Assembly: GCA_034420695.1 (NCBI GenBank)
Contig: DAOULB010000040.1
Location: forward strand, 1 to 64,000
Origin: Io17-Chloro-G2 sp034420695
GTDB taxonomy: Bacteria; Chloroflexota; Dehalococcoidia; Lucifugimonadales; UBA3495
DNA: 64,000 nucleotides
Reading direction: 5' to 3'
The position numbers and the translations under genes are program-made. Each line of letters starts with the position of its first letter. The stretch's first letter is position 1. Shown here piece by piece: positions 8,022 through 15,367 of this stretch. Below the pieces are notes generated by a model. It was not told the origin of the DNA and searched no databases. It worked only from the letters and a program-made list of their open reading frames with translations.

Positions 8022-8339
8022 ATGAGTTACGCTGTATTTAAGACCGGCGGTAAGCAGTACCGCGTGAAGCCCGGCGACACTATTGACGTGGAAAAGCTCC
8101 CTCTGCCGGTGGACTCGGTGGCGGAGTTCTCCGAGGTGTTGGCCGTTTCCGACGGGGAAGAGACCAAAGTGGGCGCTCCTTACGTGGAGGAAGCGCGGGT
8201 GCTTGCCTTGGTGAGGTCCCACTACCAAGACAAGAAGATTACCGTTTTCAAGTACAAGGCCAAGACCCGCTACCGCAGAATGCGGGGGCACCGGCAGCAG
8301 TACACCAGGCTGCAGGTACAGGAAATCAAGACGGGATAG
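8022..8339 (+). CDS. rplU: Large-subunit ribosomal protein L21
   Basis: A 105-residue L21 of normal length. It opens with YAVFKTGGKQYRVKPGD and carries the conserved KYKAKTRYRRMRGHRQQYT block that contacts 23S rRNA. GGAG lies 6 nt before the ATG. It heads the conserved L21-L27 gene pair, here followed also by L31, and is expressed from the near-consensus promoter just upstream. Confidence 0.97.
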   Translation: MSYAVFKTGGKQYRVKPGDTIDVEKLPLPVDSVAEFSEVLAVSDGEETKVGAPYVEEARVLALVRSHYQDKKITVFKYKAKTRYRRMRGHRQQYTRLQVQEIKTG

Positions 8340-8381
8340 GCCCGCCGCGTATTCCGGGCGGGAAACAGGGAGGCGTTACCA

Positions 8382-8645
8382 ATGGCCCACAAGAAAGCCG
8401 GGGGAAGCAGCAGCAATGGACGGGACAGCAATCCCAAGATGCTGGGGGTGAAGCGGTACGGTGGTGAAAGGGTCACTGGCGGCTGCATCATTGTCCGGCA
8501 GAGGGGCACCCGCATCCGGCCGGGGACCAACGTAGGACTGGGCCGGGACTACACCCTGTATTCCAAGATAGATGGCCAAGTGAAATTTGAGTGGGCTGCC
8601 AAGGGCAAGCGCCGGGTCAGCGTTTACCCGGTGGAAGCAGCCTAA
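8382..8645 (+). CDS. rpmA: Large-subunit ribosomal protein L27
   Basis: An 87-residue L27 starting MAHKKAGGSSSNGRDS, so the flexible N-terminus that reaches the peptidyl-transferase centre is made directly, without the cleaved extension found in Firmicutes. The GGCIIVRQRGTRIRPG core is intact. A GGGAGG box lies about 10 nt upstream. It is 42 bp downstream of rplU and 17 bp before rpmE. Confidence 0.97.
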   Translation: MAHKKAGGSSSNGRDSNPKMLGVKRYGGERVTGGCIIVRQRGTRIRPGTNVGLGRDYTLYSKIDGQVKFEWAAKGKRRVSVYPVEAA

Positions 8646-8662
8646 GTTAGAGAGAATTTCCA

Positions 8663-8863
8663 ATGAAAGCCGAAATACACCCCAAGTTCTACCGCACGAC
8701 CGTGACTTGTTCCTGTGGCTATGTTTTTGAGACCGGCGGCACCAAGCAGGCGGTACGTGTGGAAGTTTGCAGCAAATGCCACCCTTTCTACACCGGCGAG
8801 CAGCGGATAGTGGACACCCAGGGCCGCATCGAACGCCTGCGCCGGCGTTACAACCTCACCTGA
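8663..8863 (+). CDS. rpmE: Large-subunit ribosomal protein L31 (zinc form)
   Basis: A 66-residue L31 with the zinc-binding cysteines retained (TCSCGYVFETGG and VCSKCHPFYTG), so this is the C+ type rather than the zinc-independent YtiA-like paralogue. MKAEIHPKFY is the usual opening. It is last in the rplU-rpmA-rpmE unit and is followed by a rho-independent terminator at about 8895-8950. Confidence 0.97.
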   Translation: MKAEIHPKFYRTTVTCSCGYVFETGGTKQAVRVEVCSKCHPFYTGEQRIVDTQGRIERLRRRYNLT

Positions 8864-8894
8864 CCGCCTATCCCCAATTGCCGAGGGCGAACCC

Positions 8895-8950
8895 AAGGCC
8901 GAGACTGCCGGATTTTCCGATTGACGACCTCCGGCTTTCGGCCTTTTTCT
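8895..8950 (+). terminator. Rho-independent terminator after rpmE
   Basis: AAGGCCGA (8895-8902) pairs with TCGGCCTT near 8938-8945, and inside it GCCGG pairs with CCGGC. A TTTTTCTT tract follows. It ends the ribosomal protein unit before the DUF1385 gene at 8978. Confidence 0.75.
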
Positions 8951-8977
8951 TGTTACCCTGAAGTGAGTCCCACGTAA

Positions 8978-9895
8978 ATGGAACAGCCAAGGTTTAACTA
9001 CGGCGGGCAAGCAGTCATTGAGGGGGTGATGATCCGCGGGCGGCAGCACATGTCCCTTGCGGTGCGGCGCCAGGACGGAAGGATAGCCTGCTACAGTGAA
9101 CCATTGAACACCCTTTACACCGGGGTGGTACGACGGGTGCCATTGGTGCGGGGCGTGATCGTACTGCTGGAAACTCTTCTGCTGGGGATGAAGGCCCTCA
9201 ACAAGTCCGTCTCCATGGCGGCTCAGGACATCCAGGGCGGAGAGGAAAAGGAGATGCCCGGGTGGTATTTGGGGGCCACCCTGGCGGTGTCACTGGTGCT
9301 GGGAATCAGCATCTTCTTCATGGGGCCGCTGTTGCTGGTGCGGCTGCTGGACCCGATGATTGCATCGGACCAGGTCAGCAACGTCGTTGAAGGGGGGATA
9401 AGGCTGGTCTTCCTGGTTGCCTACGTCTGGTTGATTGGCCGCTGGGGGGATATAGACCGGGTGTTTGGTTACCACGGCGCCGAGCACATGGCGGTGCACA
9501 CCTACGAGGCGGGGCTGCCGCTGGAAGTGGACAACGTGCGGAAGTTCGGCACTCCCCACCCGCGCTGTGGCACGGCATTCCTCTTGACAGTGCTACTGGT
9601 GTCCATCCTGGTGTTCGCCATCTTCCCCAGGCCTCCCCTGGAGTGGCGGATAGTGTCGCGGATTGCCCTGATACCGGTAGTGGCCGGTATCAGCTACGAG
9701 ATAATCCGCTACGCCGGGGCCCACCAGCGGGGTATCATCGGGCGGGCTATTGCGGCGCCGGGACTGTGGCTGCAAAGGCTCACCACCCGGGAGCCGGACG
9801 ACCGGCAAATAGAAGTCGCCATCCAAGCCATGGAAGGGGCGATAGCGGCGGACTCCGGACGGCCTCTTCCTTCTGCAGAAGCGACTCAAGCCTGA
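8978..9895 (+). CDS. DUF1385 membrane protein (YqhQ-like)
   Basis: A 305-residue integral membrane protein of the DUF1385 family. The family signature FNYGGQAVIEGVMIRG is at the N-terminus, as are the later YHGAEH and NVRKFGTPHPRCGTAFL blocks, whose histidines and cysteine look like a metal site. Hydrophobic segments lie near residues 95-120 (LAVSLVLGISIFFMGPLLLV), 135-155 and two around 205-245. Function is unknown; in many Gram-positive and Chloroflexota genomes the gene is found near rpmE and prfA, as here. Its 3' end overlaps the convergent HAD gene by 10 bp. Confidence 0.9.
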   Translation: MEQPRFNYGGQAVIEGVMIRGRQHMSLAVRRQDGRIACYSEPLNTLYTGVVRRVPLVRGVIVLLETLLLGMKALNKSVSMAAQDIQGGEEKEMPGWYLGATLAVSLVLGISIFFMGPLLLVRLLDPMIASDQVSNVVEGGIRLVFLVAYVWLIGRWGDIDRVFGYHGAEHMAVHTYEAGLPLEVDNVRKFGTPHPRCGTAFLLTVLLVSILVFAIFPRPPLEWRIVSRIALIPVVAGISYEIIRYAGAHQRGIIGRAIAAPGLWLQRLTTREPDDRQIEVAIQAMEGAIAADSGRPLPSAEATQA

Positions 9896-10248
9896 GACGG
9901 GCGGCCTAACAGCTCCAACAATGGGGGCGAGTCCGCTTCTGGTAGCAGATAGACGAAGCCAGCTTTTCCGGAATAGAGTTCGTCAACGTAGGAATCGCCG
10001 ATGTGGTAGTACTCGTCGGCTTGGAACCGGGATTTCACGCTCCCCAGGTACTGCTTCAAAACCGTGAAGTCCACCGGAATGTCGTAAGCCTTCCAGAGTT
10101 GCTGCTGGTTGGCGATGGTGCGGTCGGAGCAACTGCCGATGAAATAGCCCCGGATGCGGGCCTTGCGGACCATTTCCAAGGTGATGCAGCCGGGCGGGTC
10201 TCCCACCTCCAGGGTGCCGTCTATGTCGAAACTAATCAGCTTGGACAA
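9886..10248 (-). CDS. Small HAD-superfamily hydrolase
   Basis: A 120-residue HAD-like protein without a cap domain. Motif I is FDIDGT near the N-terminus (nucleophile and acid aspartates), and the motif III/IV acidic patch is HIGDSYVDEL. This suggests a phosphatase, but the protein is shorter than most HAD enzymes and could be regulatory or a minimal domain. No ATG fits: the frame opens after an in-frame TGA and the TTG at 10248 is the best start, with only a weak AGAAG box. It is last in a minus-strand run with the DUF35 and thiolase genes. Confidence 0.7.
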   Translation of the reverse strand: MSKLISFDIDGTLEVGDPPGCITLEMVRKARIRGYFIGSCSDRTIANQQQLWKAYDIPVDFTVLKQYLGSVKSRFQADEYYHIGDSYVDELYSGKAGFVYLLPEADSPPLLELLGRPSQA

Positions 10249-10299
10249 CTGGTCTTCTAACAGTGATTGTGCGGCGGGTATCTTTCATTCGCCCTCCGC

Positions 10300-10803
10300 C
10301 TAGAGTTGGTGCTGCCAGACGGGGCCTTGGGGAGGTTCGTCGATGAGCCGGAACTGGGGAAGGGAGAAGCCGTCTTCGCCGTCGTAGAACACAACTTCTA
10401 CGCGCTTGCCGATGGCCACGTTCTCTTCCTTCTCGGGCTCCATGTTTTCGTCCACCAGGTTGGCGGTGATGCGCAGGCCGTCTTCCGGGGTCGGTTCGCC
10501 GGCCTGCTCGTCCAACTGCACCAGTACGATGGCGAAGGGCGCCCAGTCGCGGAAGCTGGGGATGACTGTGTGGGCCACTATCTGGTAGCTGTAGATGGCG
10601 CCCTTGCCGCTGACCTGATGCCATTCCCAGTCCAGGGAGGTGCACCAAGGGCAACCCGGTCCGGGTTCTCCCCGCAGCAGGCCGCAAGCCATGCACCTCT
10701 TCACCAGCAGCCGGTGCTCGGCGGCGCCCTCGAAATAGCCCCGGTATTCGCTGTCGTTGTCGGCAATGTTTATGGCGATGCCCCGGTATTGATAGACGGG
10801 CAC
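10300..10803 (-). CDS. Zn-ribbon/OB-fold acyl-CoA-associated protein (DUF35)
   Basis: A 167-residue ChsH2/DUF35-type protein. The rubredoxin-like zinc ribbon is visible as C-M-A-C...C-P-W-C, followed by an OB-fold (KGAIYSYQIVAHT...PFAIVLVQLDE). Proteins of this family bind thiolases or MaoC enzymes and help present acyl-CoA substrates. The thiolase gene lies 64 bp upstream on the same strand, which fits a thiolase-DUF35 complex. A GGAGG box 7 nt upstream supports the GTG start. Confidence 0.88.
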   Translation of the reverse strand: MPVYQYRGIAINIADNDSEYRGYFEGAAEHRLLVKRCMACGLLRGEPGPGCPWCTSLDWEWHQVSGKGAIYSYQIVAHTVIPSFRDWAPFAIVLVQLDEQAGEPTPEDGLRITANLVDENMEPEKEENVAIGKRVEVVFYDGEDGFSLPQFRLIDEPPQGPVWQHQL

Positions 10804-10867
10804 TGGATTACCTCCTGGTTGTCTGGGCGCTGATAGCTCCGGTCCGAAGGCAGGCTGACGGCGCTGG

Positions 10868-12088
10868 TTAGCGCCGCATTATCAGAGAACTGCCCACGGC
10901 AGGGGTGCCCCAGCCCATATTCATGCTTATCCTGGCGTTGCGGACTTGGCGGCACTTTCCTTCAGAGTAGTCGTAGGAGTGGATGCCCTCGGCGGCTTGG
11001 GGGCAGTAGTCGTCGACGGTGCTCCTAAGCTGGCGGACGTTTTCAATGACCATGTTCATGCCGTGGGTGTACCCCTCGCAGAGGTGGCCGCCGCTGGTGT
11101 TGTTGGGCCGCCGGCCGCCCAGGTTAATGATGCCGCTGGTGACATAGTCTTTGCCCTCGCCCTTGGCGCACCAGCCGTAGTCTTCGAACTGCAATAGGGT
11201 GGTGTAGGTGAAGGCGTCGTAGCAGCCCGTTACGTCGATATCGTCATGGGTAACCCCGGCGACCTCGAAAATACGGGGACCGACGTAGTACCCGGCCACC
11301 CGTGAGATGGGGCCGTGCTGGTAGTGGAAGTCGCCGCCGGGCTTGGTGCCCCGGCCTTGGACTCCCAGGATGTGGATAGGGGGCTGCTTCAGGTCCTTGG
11401 CACGCTCGGCCGAGGTGACGATGACGCAAGTGGCGTTGTCGGTCTCCAGGCAGCAGTCCAGCAGGTGGGCCACCGGGCGGATTATCCAGCGGGAGTTGAG
11501 CACGTCCTCCACGGTCACTCTCTGTTTCATCAGGGCCTTGGGGTTGTTGCTGGCGTGGTTGCTGTGGGCAACCTTGATGTGGGCCAGGTCTTCGCTGGTG
11601 ACGCCGTACTCCATCATGTGGCGGGTGAAAGTGAAGGAGAACTGCTGCACGGCGCTGATCAGGCCGTAGGGCCGCTTCAGCAAGTCCAGCCCGCTGATGG
11701 GGGCCGAGGCACTGGCCCCGGTGCCGCCGATGCGGATGTTGGAGTAGCCGTTCATGGACCGGAAGACCGCTACCGTGTCGCACATGCCGGCTTCGATGGC
11801 GCCCATAGCCAAGCCAACCAAGGCTTCGGTACTGGAGCCGCCGCCGGAACAGTCCATGTAGAAGTTGGGCCGCAGCCCCAAGTCGTACATGATGGAAGTG
11901 GAAGGAGTGGAGTCGCCGCCGTGGTAACTCAGCATACCGTCCACTTGGTCGGGGGCCAGACCGGCGTCGTTCATAGCGTTGCGGATTGCCTCGGCCCCCA
12001 AGGACCGTGTAGTACGCCCGGAACCCCGGCTGTATTCGGTCTCGCCCACGCCGGCTATGCAGTACTTGTCTCTCAAGCTGGTTTCCAA
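10868..12088 (-). CDS. Thiolase-family protein (SCP2/lipid-transfer type)
   Basis: A 406-residue thiolase-fold protein of the SCP2-thiolase group that works with DUF35 proteins. Recognisable parts are the N-terminal IAGVGETEYSRGSG, the nucleophile region MDCSGGGSSTEALVGLAMGAIEAG, VTGCYDAFTYTTLLQFEDYGW and the C-terminal NTSGGHLCEGYTHGMNMVIENVRQLR, which supplies the G-H and C-E-G residues. The nucleophile cysteine can be placed at the C of MDCSGGGSS. Such enzymes cleave 3-ketoacyl-CoA or act as aldolases on bulky acyl-CoA esters. A TTG start with GGAG 7 nt upstream is used. Confidence 0.85.
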   Translation of the reverse strand: METSLRDKYCIAGVGETEYSRGSGRTTRSLGAEAIRNAMNDAGLAPDQVDGMLSYHGGDSTPSTSIMYDLGLRPNFYMDCSGGGSSTEALVGLAMGAIEAGMCDTVAVFRSMNGYSNIRIGGTGASASAPISGLDLLKRPYGLISAVQQFSFTFTRHMMEYGVTSEDLAHIKVAHSNHASNNPKALMKQRVTVEDVLNSRWIIRPVAHLLDCCLETDNATCVIVTSAERAKDLKQPPIHILGVQGRGTKPGGDFHYQHGPISRVAGYYVGPRIFEVAGVTHDDIDVTGCYDAFTYTTLLQFEDYGWCAKGEGKDYVTSGIINLGGRRPNNTSGGHLCEGYTHGMNMVIENVRQLRSTVDDYCPQAAEGIHSYDYSEGKCRQVRNARISMNMGWGTPAVGSSLIMRR

Positions 12089-12163
12089 GCTACTTCTCCG
12101 CCAATAGTTTCAGTTTCAGGATTCGGCCAGGTCAGAAACCGGGAAAAGCTACATTGGGTAAGG

Positions 12164-13456
12164 CTACATGAGGTTCCAACGGGGCTGCCCGGCAGCTTGC
12201 TCCTTCAGGTAGTCAACTATCCAGTCCTTGACCGGCTCGGCCAGGTAGAAGGTGGGTTCGATCAACTCCGCCTCGTCGGAGATGAGCCCTTCCTCCAAGG
12301 CCAGTGAGGCCACGGGAGTGCCGGGCATGATGCTGACGCCCACCCGGAGGTTGACCACGGCAGGCTTGAGGCGGCGCAAAAAGGCCAGCTTTTGCTCCAC
12401 GGTCTCCCGGGTGTCACCGGGCTCACCGAAGGTCTGGGCCACGGTGTAGTGCAGGCCGACCTCCTCGCACAGCCCAGCCGTTTCGGTCATCGGCTCCAAC
12501 CGTTCGGCCAGGGTACCGTCGGCGCGTCCGCTGCCCATGATGGCCAGGGCGCAACCGGCGTCTTTCATCAACTGCACCATTTCGCTGTCGCAGGAGAAGG
12601 GGGCCAGGCAGGTGTTCCAGTGGAGCTTCGACCCTTTGTCCATCAAGGCCCGGCACAACTCTTTGGCGTGGTCCTTCGGAATGTTGAACCCGTTGTCGAT
12701 GAAGAATACTTTCCGCAAGCCAAAGCGGCGGTCCATGTCCTGCACTTCCTCCACCACCTCGGGTATTGGCCGGATGACCCGCCAGTTGTCTTGGGCTTGC
12801 GAGTCCTTGTTATCCCCGGCGGGGTACTGGAAGTCTCCCAGCTTGGTGACGATCCCGATGCCGAAACCGGCCTTGCGGTACTTGTCCATGTCCAAGTCTT
12901 CCAAGCGGGGCGGAGCCGAAAAACTGGAAGCGCACCTGGCGCCTTTGAAGACGATTTCATTATCCTGACGATAGACCAGCCCCTCCACCCCTTCCAATCC
13001 CGAGCCGACGGCGGCGCCGGATTCCAAGTGGTCCACCAGTTCGGCAAAGGCCTCCCCGGCGTCGCCTGCCAGCGCCAAGTCCGGCTCCAAGTAACGGAAG
13101 CACTCCTTGGGCAGCAGGCTGACCGCCGGACCTCCCGCCACGATGGGAGCGGCGCACATGGAACGTACCTTGTCGATTACCGCCTTGCTGGCGGGAAGCT
13201 CCCACTTGGTGCCCAAGTAGCTGTGGTTGCTGAGGTTTCTAACAGAAATCCCTACCACCTGCGGTTCGAATTCCCGGACCGTCCGTTCCACCTCGGCCAG
13301 GGGCTCATCGGAAAACATCAGGTCCAGCACCTTGAGCGAGTGGCGCTGCCGGTCCAAGTGGCCTGCCACGTAGGCCAAGCCGATGGGAAGGGGCCGGGCG
13401 TCCATCCGGCTCATCAGCCGGTCGTGCTGGTTGGTGGCTATGAGAAGGACCCGCAT
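12164..13456 (-). CDS. B12-binding/radical-SAM-like protein lacking the Fe-S cysteines
   Basis: A 430-residue protein laid out like B12-dependent radical SAM enzymes. The N-terminal cobalamin-type Rossmann domain has VLLIATN...PIGLAYVAGHLDRQRHSLKVLDLMF, and PIVAGGPAVSLLP; the C-terminal TIM-barrel-like part has VFFIDNGFNIP, NTCLAPFSCDSEMVQLMKDAGC and VGVSIMPGTPVASLA. The canonical CX3CX2C cluster motif should lie in the segment after GIVTK, but the sequence there is LGDFQYPAGDNKDSQAQDNW with no cysteine, and no such motif occurs elsewhere. The start at 13456 is fixed by GGAGG 4 nt upstream; an ATG at 13471 has no ribosome site. It may be a non-catalytic relative. Confidence 0.8.
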   Translation of the reverse strand: MRVLLIATNQHDRLMSRMDARPLPIGLAYVAGHLDRQRHSLKVLDLMFSDEPLAEVERTVREFEPQVVGISVRNLSNHSYLGTKWELPASKAVIDKVRSMCAAPIVAGGPAVSLLPKECFRYLEPDLALAGDAGEAFAELVDHLESGAAVGSGLEGVEGLVYRQDNEIVFKGARCASSFSAPPRLEDLDMDKYRKAGFGIGIVTKLGDFQYPAGDNKDSQAQDNWRVIRPIPEVVEEVQDMDRRFGLRKVFFIDNGFNIPKDHAKELCRALMDKGSKLHWNTCLAPFSCDSEMVQLMKDAGCALAIMGSGRADGTLAERLEPMTETAGLCEEVGLHYTVAQTFGEPGDTRETVEQKLAFLRRLKPAVVNLRVGVSIMPGTPVASLALEEGLISDEAELIEPTFYLAEPVKDWIVDYLKEQAAGQPRWNLM

Positions 13457-13510
13457 GGCGCCTCCATCCAAATAGTCTGTAGGGTTCGAATCGAGAAATA
13501 GGGAAAGCAG

Positions 13511-13867
13511 CTACATCAACAGGCCATCCACGGGAATCAGTCTTTGAGCAACGGAATCTACGCCCAGAAAGGCTGTCTCCAAGGCGTGGGCTCCCAGTAA
13601 CGCTGGAGTGTTTTCTTCGTTGAACACCACCAGTGTATTGATTTCCTGCCCCTCGACCCGGAGCCATGTCTGGCTCACGTCCATCAGACGGCTCTCGCCC
13701 TGGGCAAATCGGAAGCGCCGTTGGGTGTCCGGCCGTACGCCCAGTTGCCGGAGAATGGACGAGGGAACCGACGTAATGGATGCCCCTTTGTCCACCAGGG
13801 CGTCCAAAGTTGTCCAGAGAAGCTTATCCTGGTCTCCAACGGAAATTTGCACAGAGAATGTGCCCAT
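13511..13867 (-). CDS. Retropepsin-like (clan AA) aspartic protease homologue
   Basis: A 118-residue single-domain protein resembling bacterial retropepsin-like proteases, which dimerise to build one active site. The active-site loop reads LVDKGASITSVPSSIL where D-[TS]-G-A is standard, so the usual Thr/Ser after the catalytic Asp is Lys. The following ITSVP and the C-terminal flap-like LLGAHALETAFLGVD are typical. The Asp itself is kept, so activity is possible but doubtful. It is the first gene of the minus-strand cluster that continues with the radical-SAM-like gene 55 bp downstream. Confidence 0.7.
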   Translation of the reverse strand: MGTFSVQISVGDQDKLLWTTLDALVDKGASITSVPSSILRQLGVRPDTQRRFRFAQGESRLMDVSQTWLRVEGQEINTLVVFNEENTPALLGAHALETAFLGVDSVAQRLIPVDGLLM

Positions 13868-14026
13868 ACAGGACAGCCCACTTGGTCAACTTGGGTGGTC
13901 TCCACGGCATTTTAGCACCCAGGCATGGGCGTTGACAGTGCAATGGGCTGACACTACACTCCCATTGATTCGGCAGCATTTCAGCCTGCGAAAGCTGTTT
14001 GCCGAAACAGATTGCTCTGGAGGAGG

Positions 14027-15367
14027 ATGAGCTTGCCCCGTCCCCTTGAAGGCATACGAGTAGTCGACTTCACCTGGGTCAGGGCCGGGCCATGGGCTGC
14101 CCGGTGGCTGGGCACCTTTGGCGCAGAGGTCATCAAGGTGGAATGGCCCTTGGCCATGGACATGCTCCGCCAGAACCGTTTCACCGTCCCGGAAGGTGTG
14201 GAGCCGGGCCCGAACTCCACGGGGCAGTTTGCCGACACCAATGCCGGCAAACGGGGAATTACCCTGAACGTCCGCACTCCCAAGGGGCTGGAACTGGTCA
14301 AGGAGCTCATTTCCGTTTCCGACGTAGTTATCGAAAACTTCAGCTCCCGGATCATGGAGAACTGGGGGCTTGGCTACGATGAGCTGAGAAAGCTCCGGCC
14401 CGACGTGGTGTACGTATCCATGGCGGGTTTCGGCCACACCGGGCGTCACCACTATTATGGCACCATGGGCCCCGCCGCCCAGGCCCTTTCGGGACTGACG
14501 TTCCTTTCCGGCTTGCCCGGCGAACCCCCGGCAGGCTGGGGCTGGTCCTACTTGGACGACACCGGCGGAATGTACGGGGCCATGTGCGCCCTGACTGCCC
14601 TTCACCACCGCAACGTTACCGGCAAGGGCCAGCACGTTGACTTGTCCCAGATGATAACCGGCATCACCCTGACCGGCCCTGCCTTCCTGGACAGCTCTAT
14701 CAATGGGCGCAAGGCCCGCCGGGAAGGCTATCCGCCCGGGAACCGGAGCATCTGGCCGGGCGCCCCCCTGTTGAACAACTACCGGGGGCCTACGGTGGCG
14801 CCCCACAACTCCTACCGCACCAAGGGCGGCGGCTATAACGACTGGTGCGTCATTACCTGTGCCAACGACAAGGAGTGGCAGAAGCTGGTGGAGGTCATGG
14901 GGAACCCGGCTTGGGCGGCTGACACGAAGTTTGACTTGCTGGCAGGAAGAATTGAGCACCAGGAGCAGATGGACCAAGGCATTGAGGCTTGGACCCAGGC
15001 TCTGGACAAGTACGACGTGATGAAGCGATGCCAGACTGGGGGGGTGAGAGCGATGCCGGTACAGAGCTCCGAGGACCGGGTGGAACATGACGAGCAACTC
15101 CGGGACCGGGGCATGTACCATCCGATGCCCCACCCGATGCTGGGGCCGTGGAAGTTCCAGAACGCACCATTCAAGATGTCGGCTACGCCTCCGAAAATCA
15201 GCGGCCCGCCGCCGATGATAGGGCAGCACAACCGGGAAGTGCTGGAGGAACTGCTGGGCGTCCCATACCAAGAGTTGTTGGACGGCTATGAGGACGGCGC
15301 ATTCTGGCCCAAGGACATGCCCGTCTATCCCTACATCCAGGAAAGTTTGCAAGAGAGCCTGAAGTGA
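14027..15367 (+). CDS. Family III (CaiB/BaiF) CoA-transferase
   Basis: A 446-residue formyl-CoA-transferase-fold protein. The opening LEGIRVVDFTWVRAGPWAARWLGTFGAEVIKVEWP is diagnostic, as is VRTPKGLELVKELISVSDVVIENF. The catalytic aspartate region is YLDDTGGMYGAMCAL, so the acyl-enzyme Asp is present. It would move CoA between carboxylic acids. The ATG at 14027 follows GGAGGAGG directly; a TTG 6 nt further in (14033) or one upstream (14012) cannot be excluded. It overlaps the next CoA-transferase by 4 bp, so the two are made together. Confidence 0.88.
   Translation: MSLPRPLEGIRVVDFTWVRAGPWAARWLGTFGAEVIKVEWPLAMDMLRQNRFTVPEGVEPGPNSTGQFADTNAGKRGITLNVRTPKGLELVKELISVSDVVIENFSSRIMENWGLGYDELRKLRPDVVYVSMAGFGHTGRHHYYGTMGPAAQALSGLTFLSGLPGEPPAGWGWSYLDDTGGMYGAMCALTALHHRNVTGKGQHVDLSQMITGITLTGPAFLDSSINGRKARREGYPPGNRSIWPGAPLLNNYRGPTVAPHNSYRTKGGGYNDWCVITCANDKEWQKLVEVMGNPAWAADTKFDLLAGRIEHQEQMDQGIEAWTQALDKYDVMKRCQTGGVRAMPVQSSEDRVEHDEQLRDRGMYHPMPHPMLGPWKFQNAPFKMSATPPKISGPPPMIGQHNREVLEELLGVPYQELLDGYEDGAFWPKDMPVYPYIQESLQESLK

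Noticed and set aside
11315..12307. Long 330-codon plus-strand frame over the thiolase
   Set aside because: It is a shadow of the minus-strand thiolase gene: no ribosome site, no recognisable domain, and composition typical of antisense reading in GC-rich DNA.
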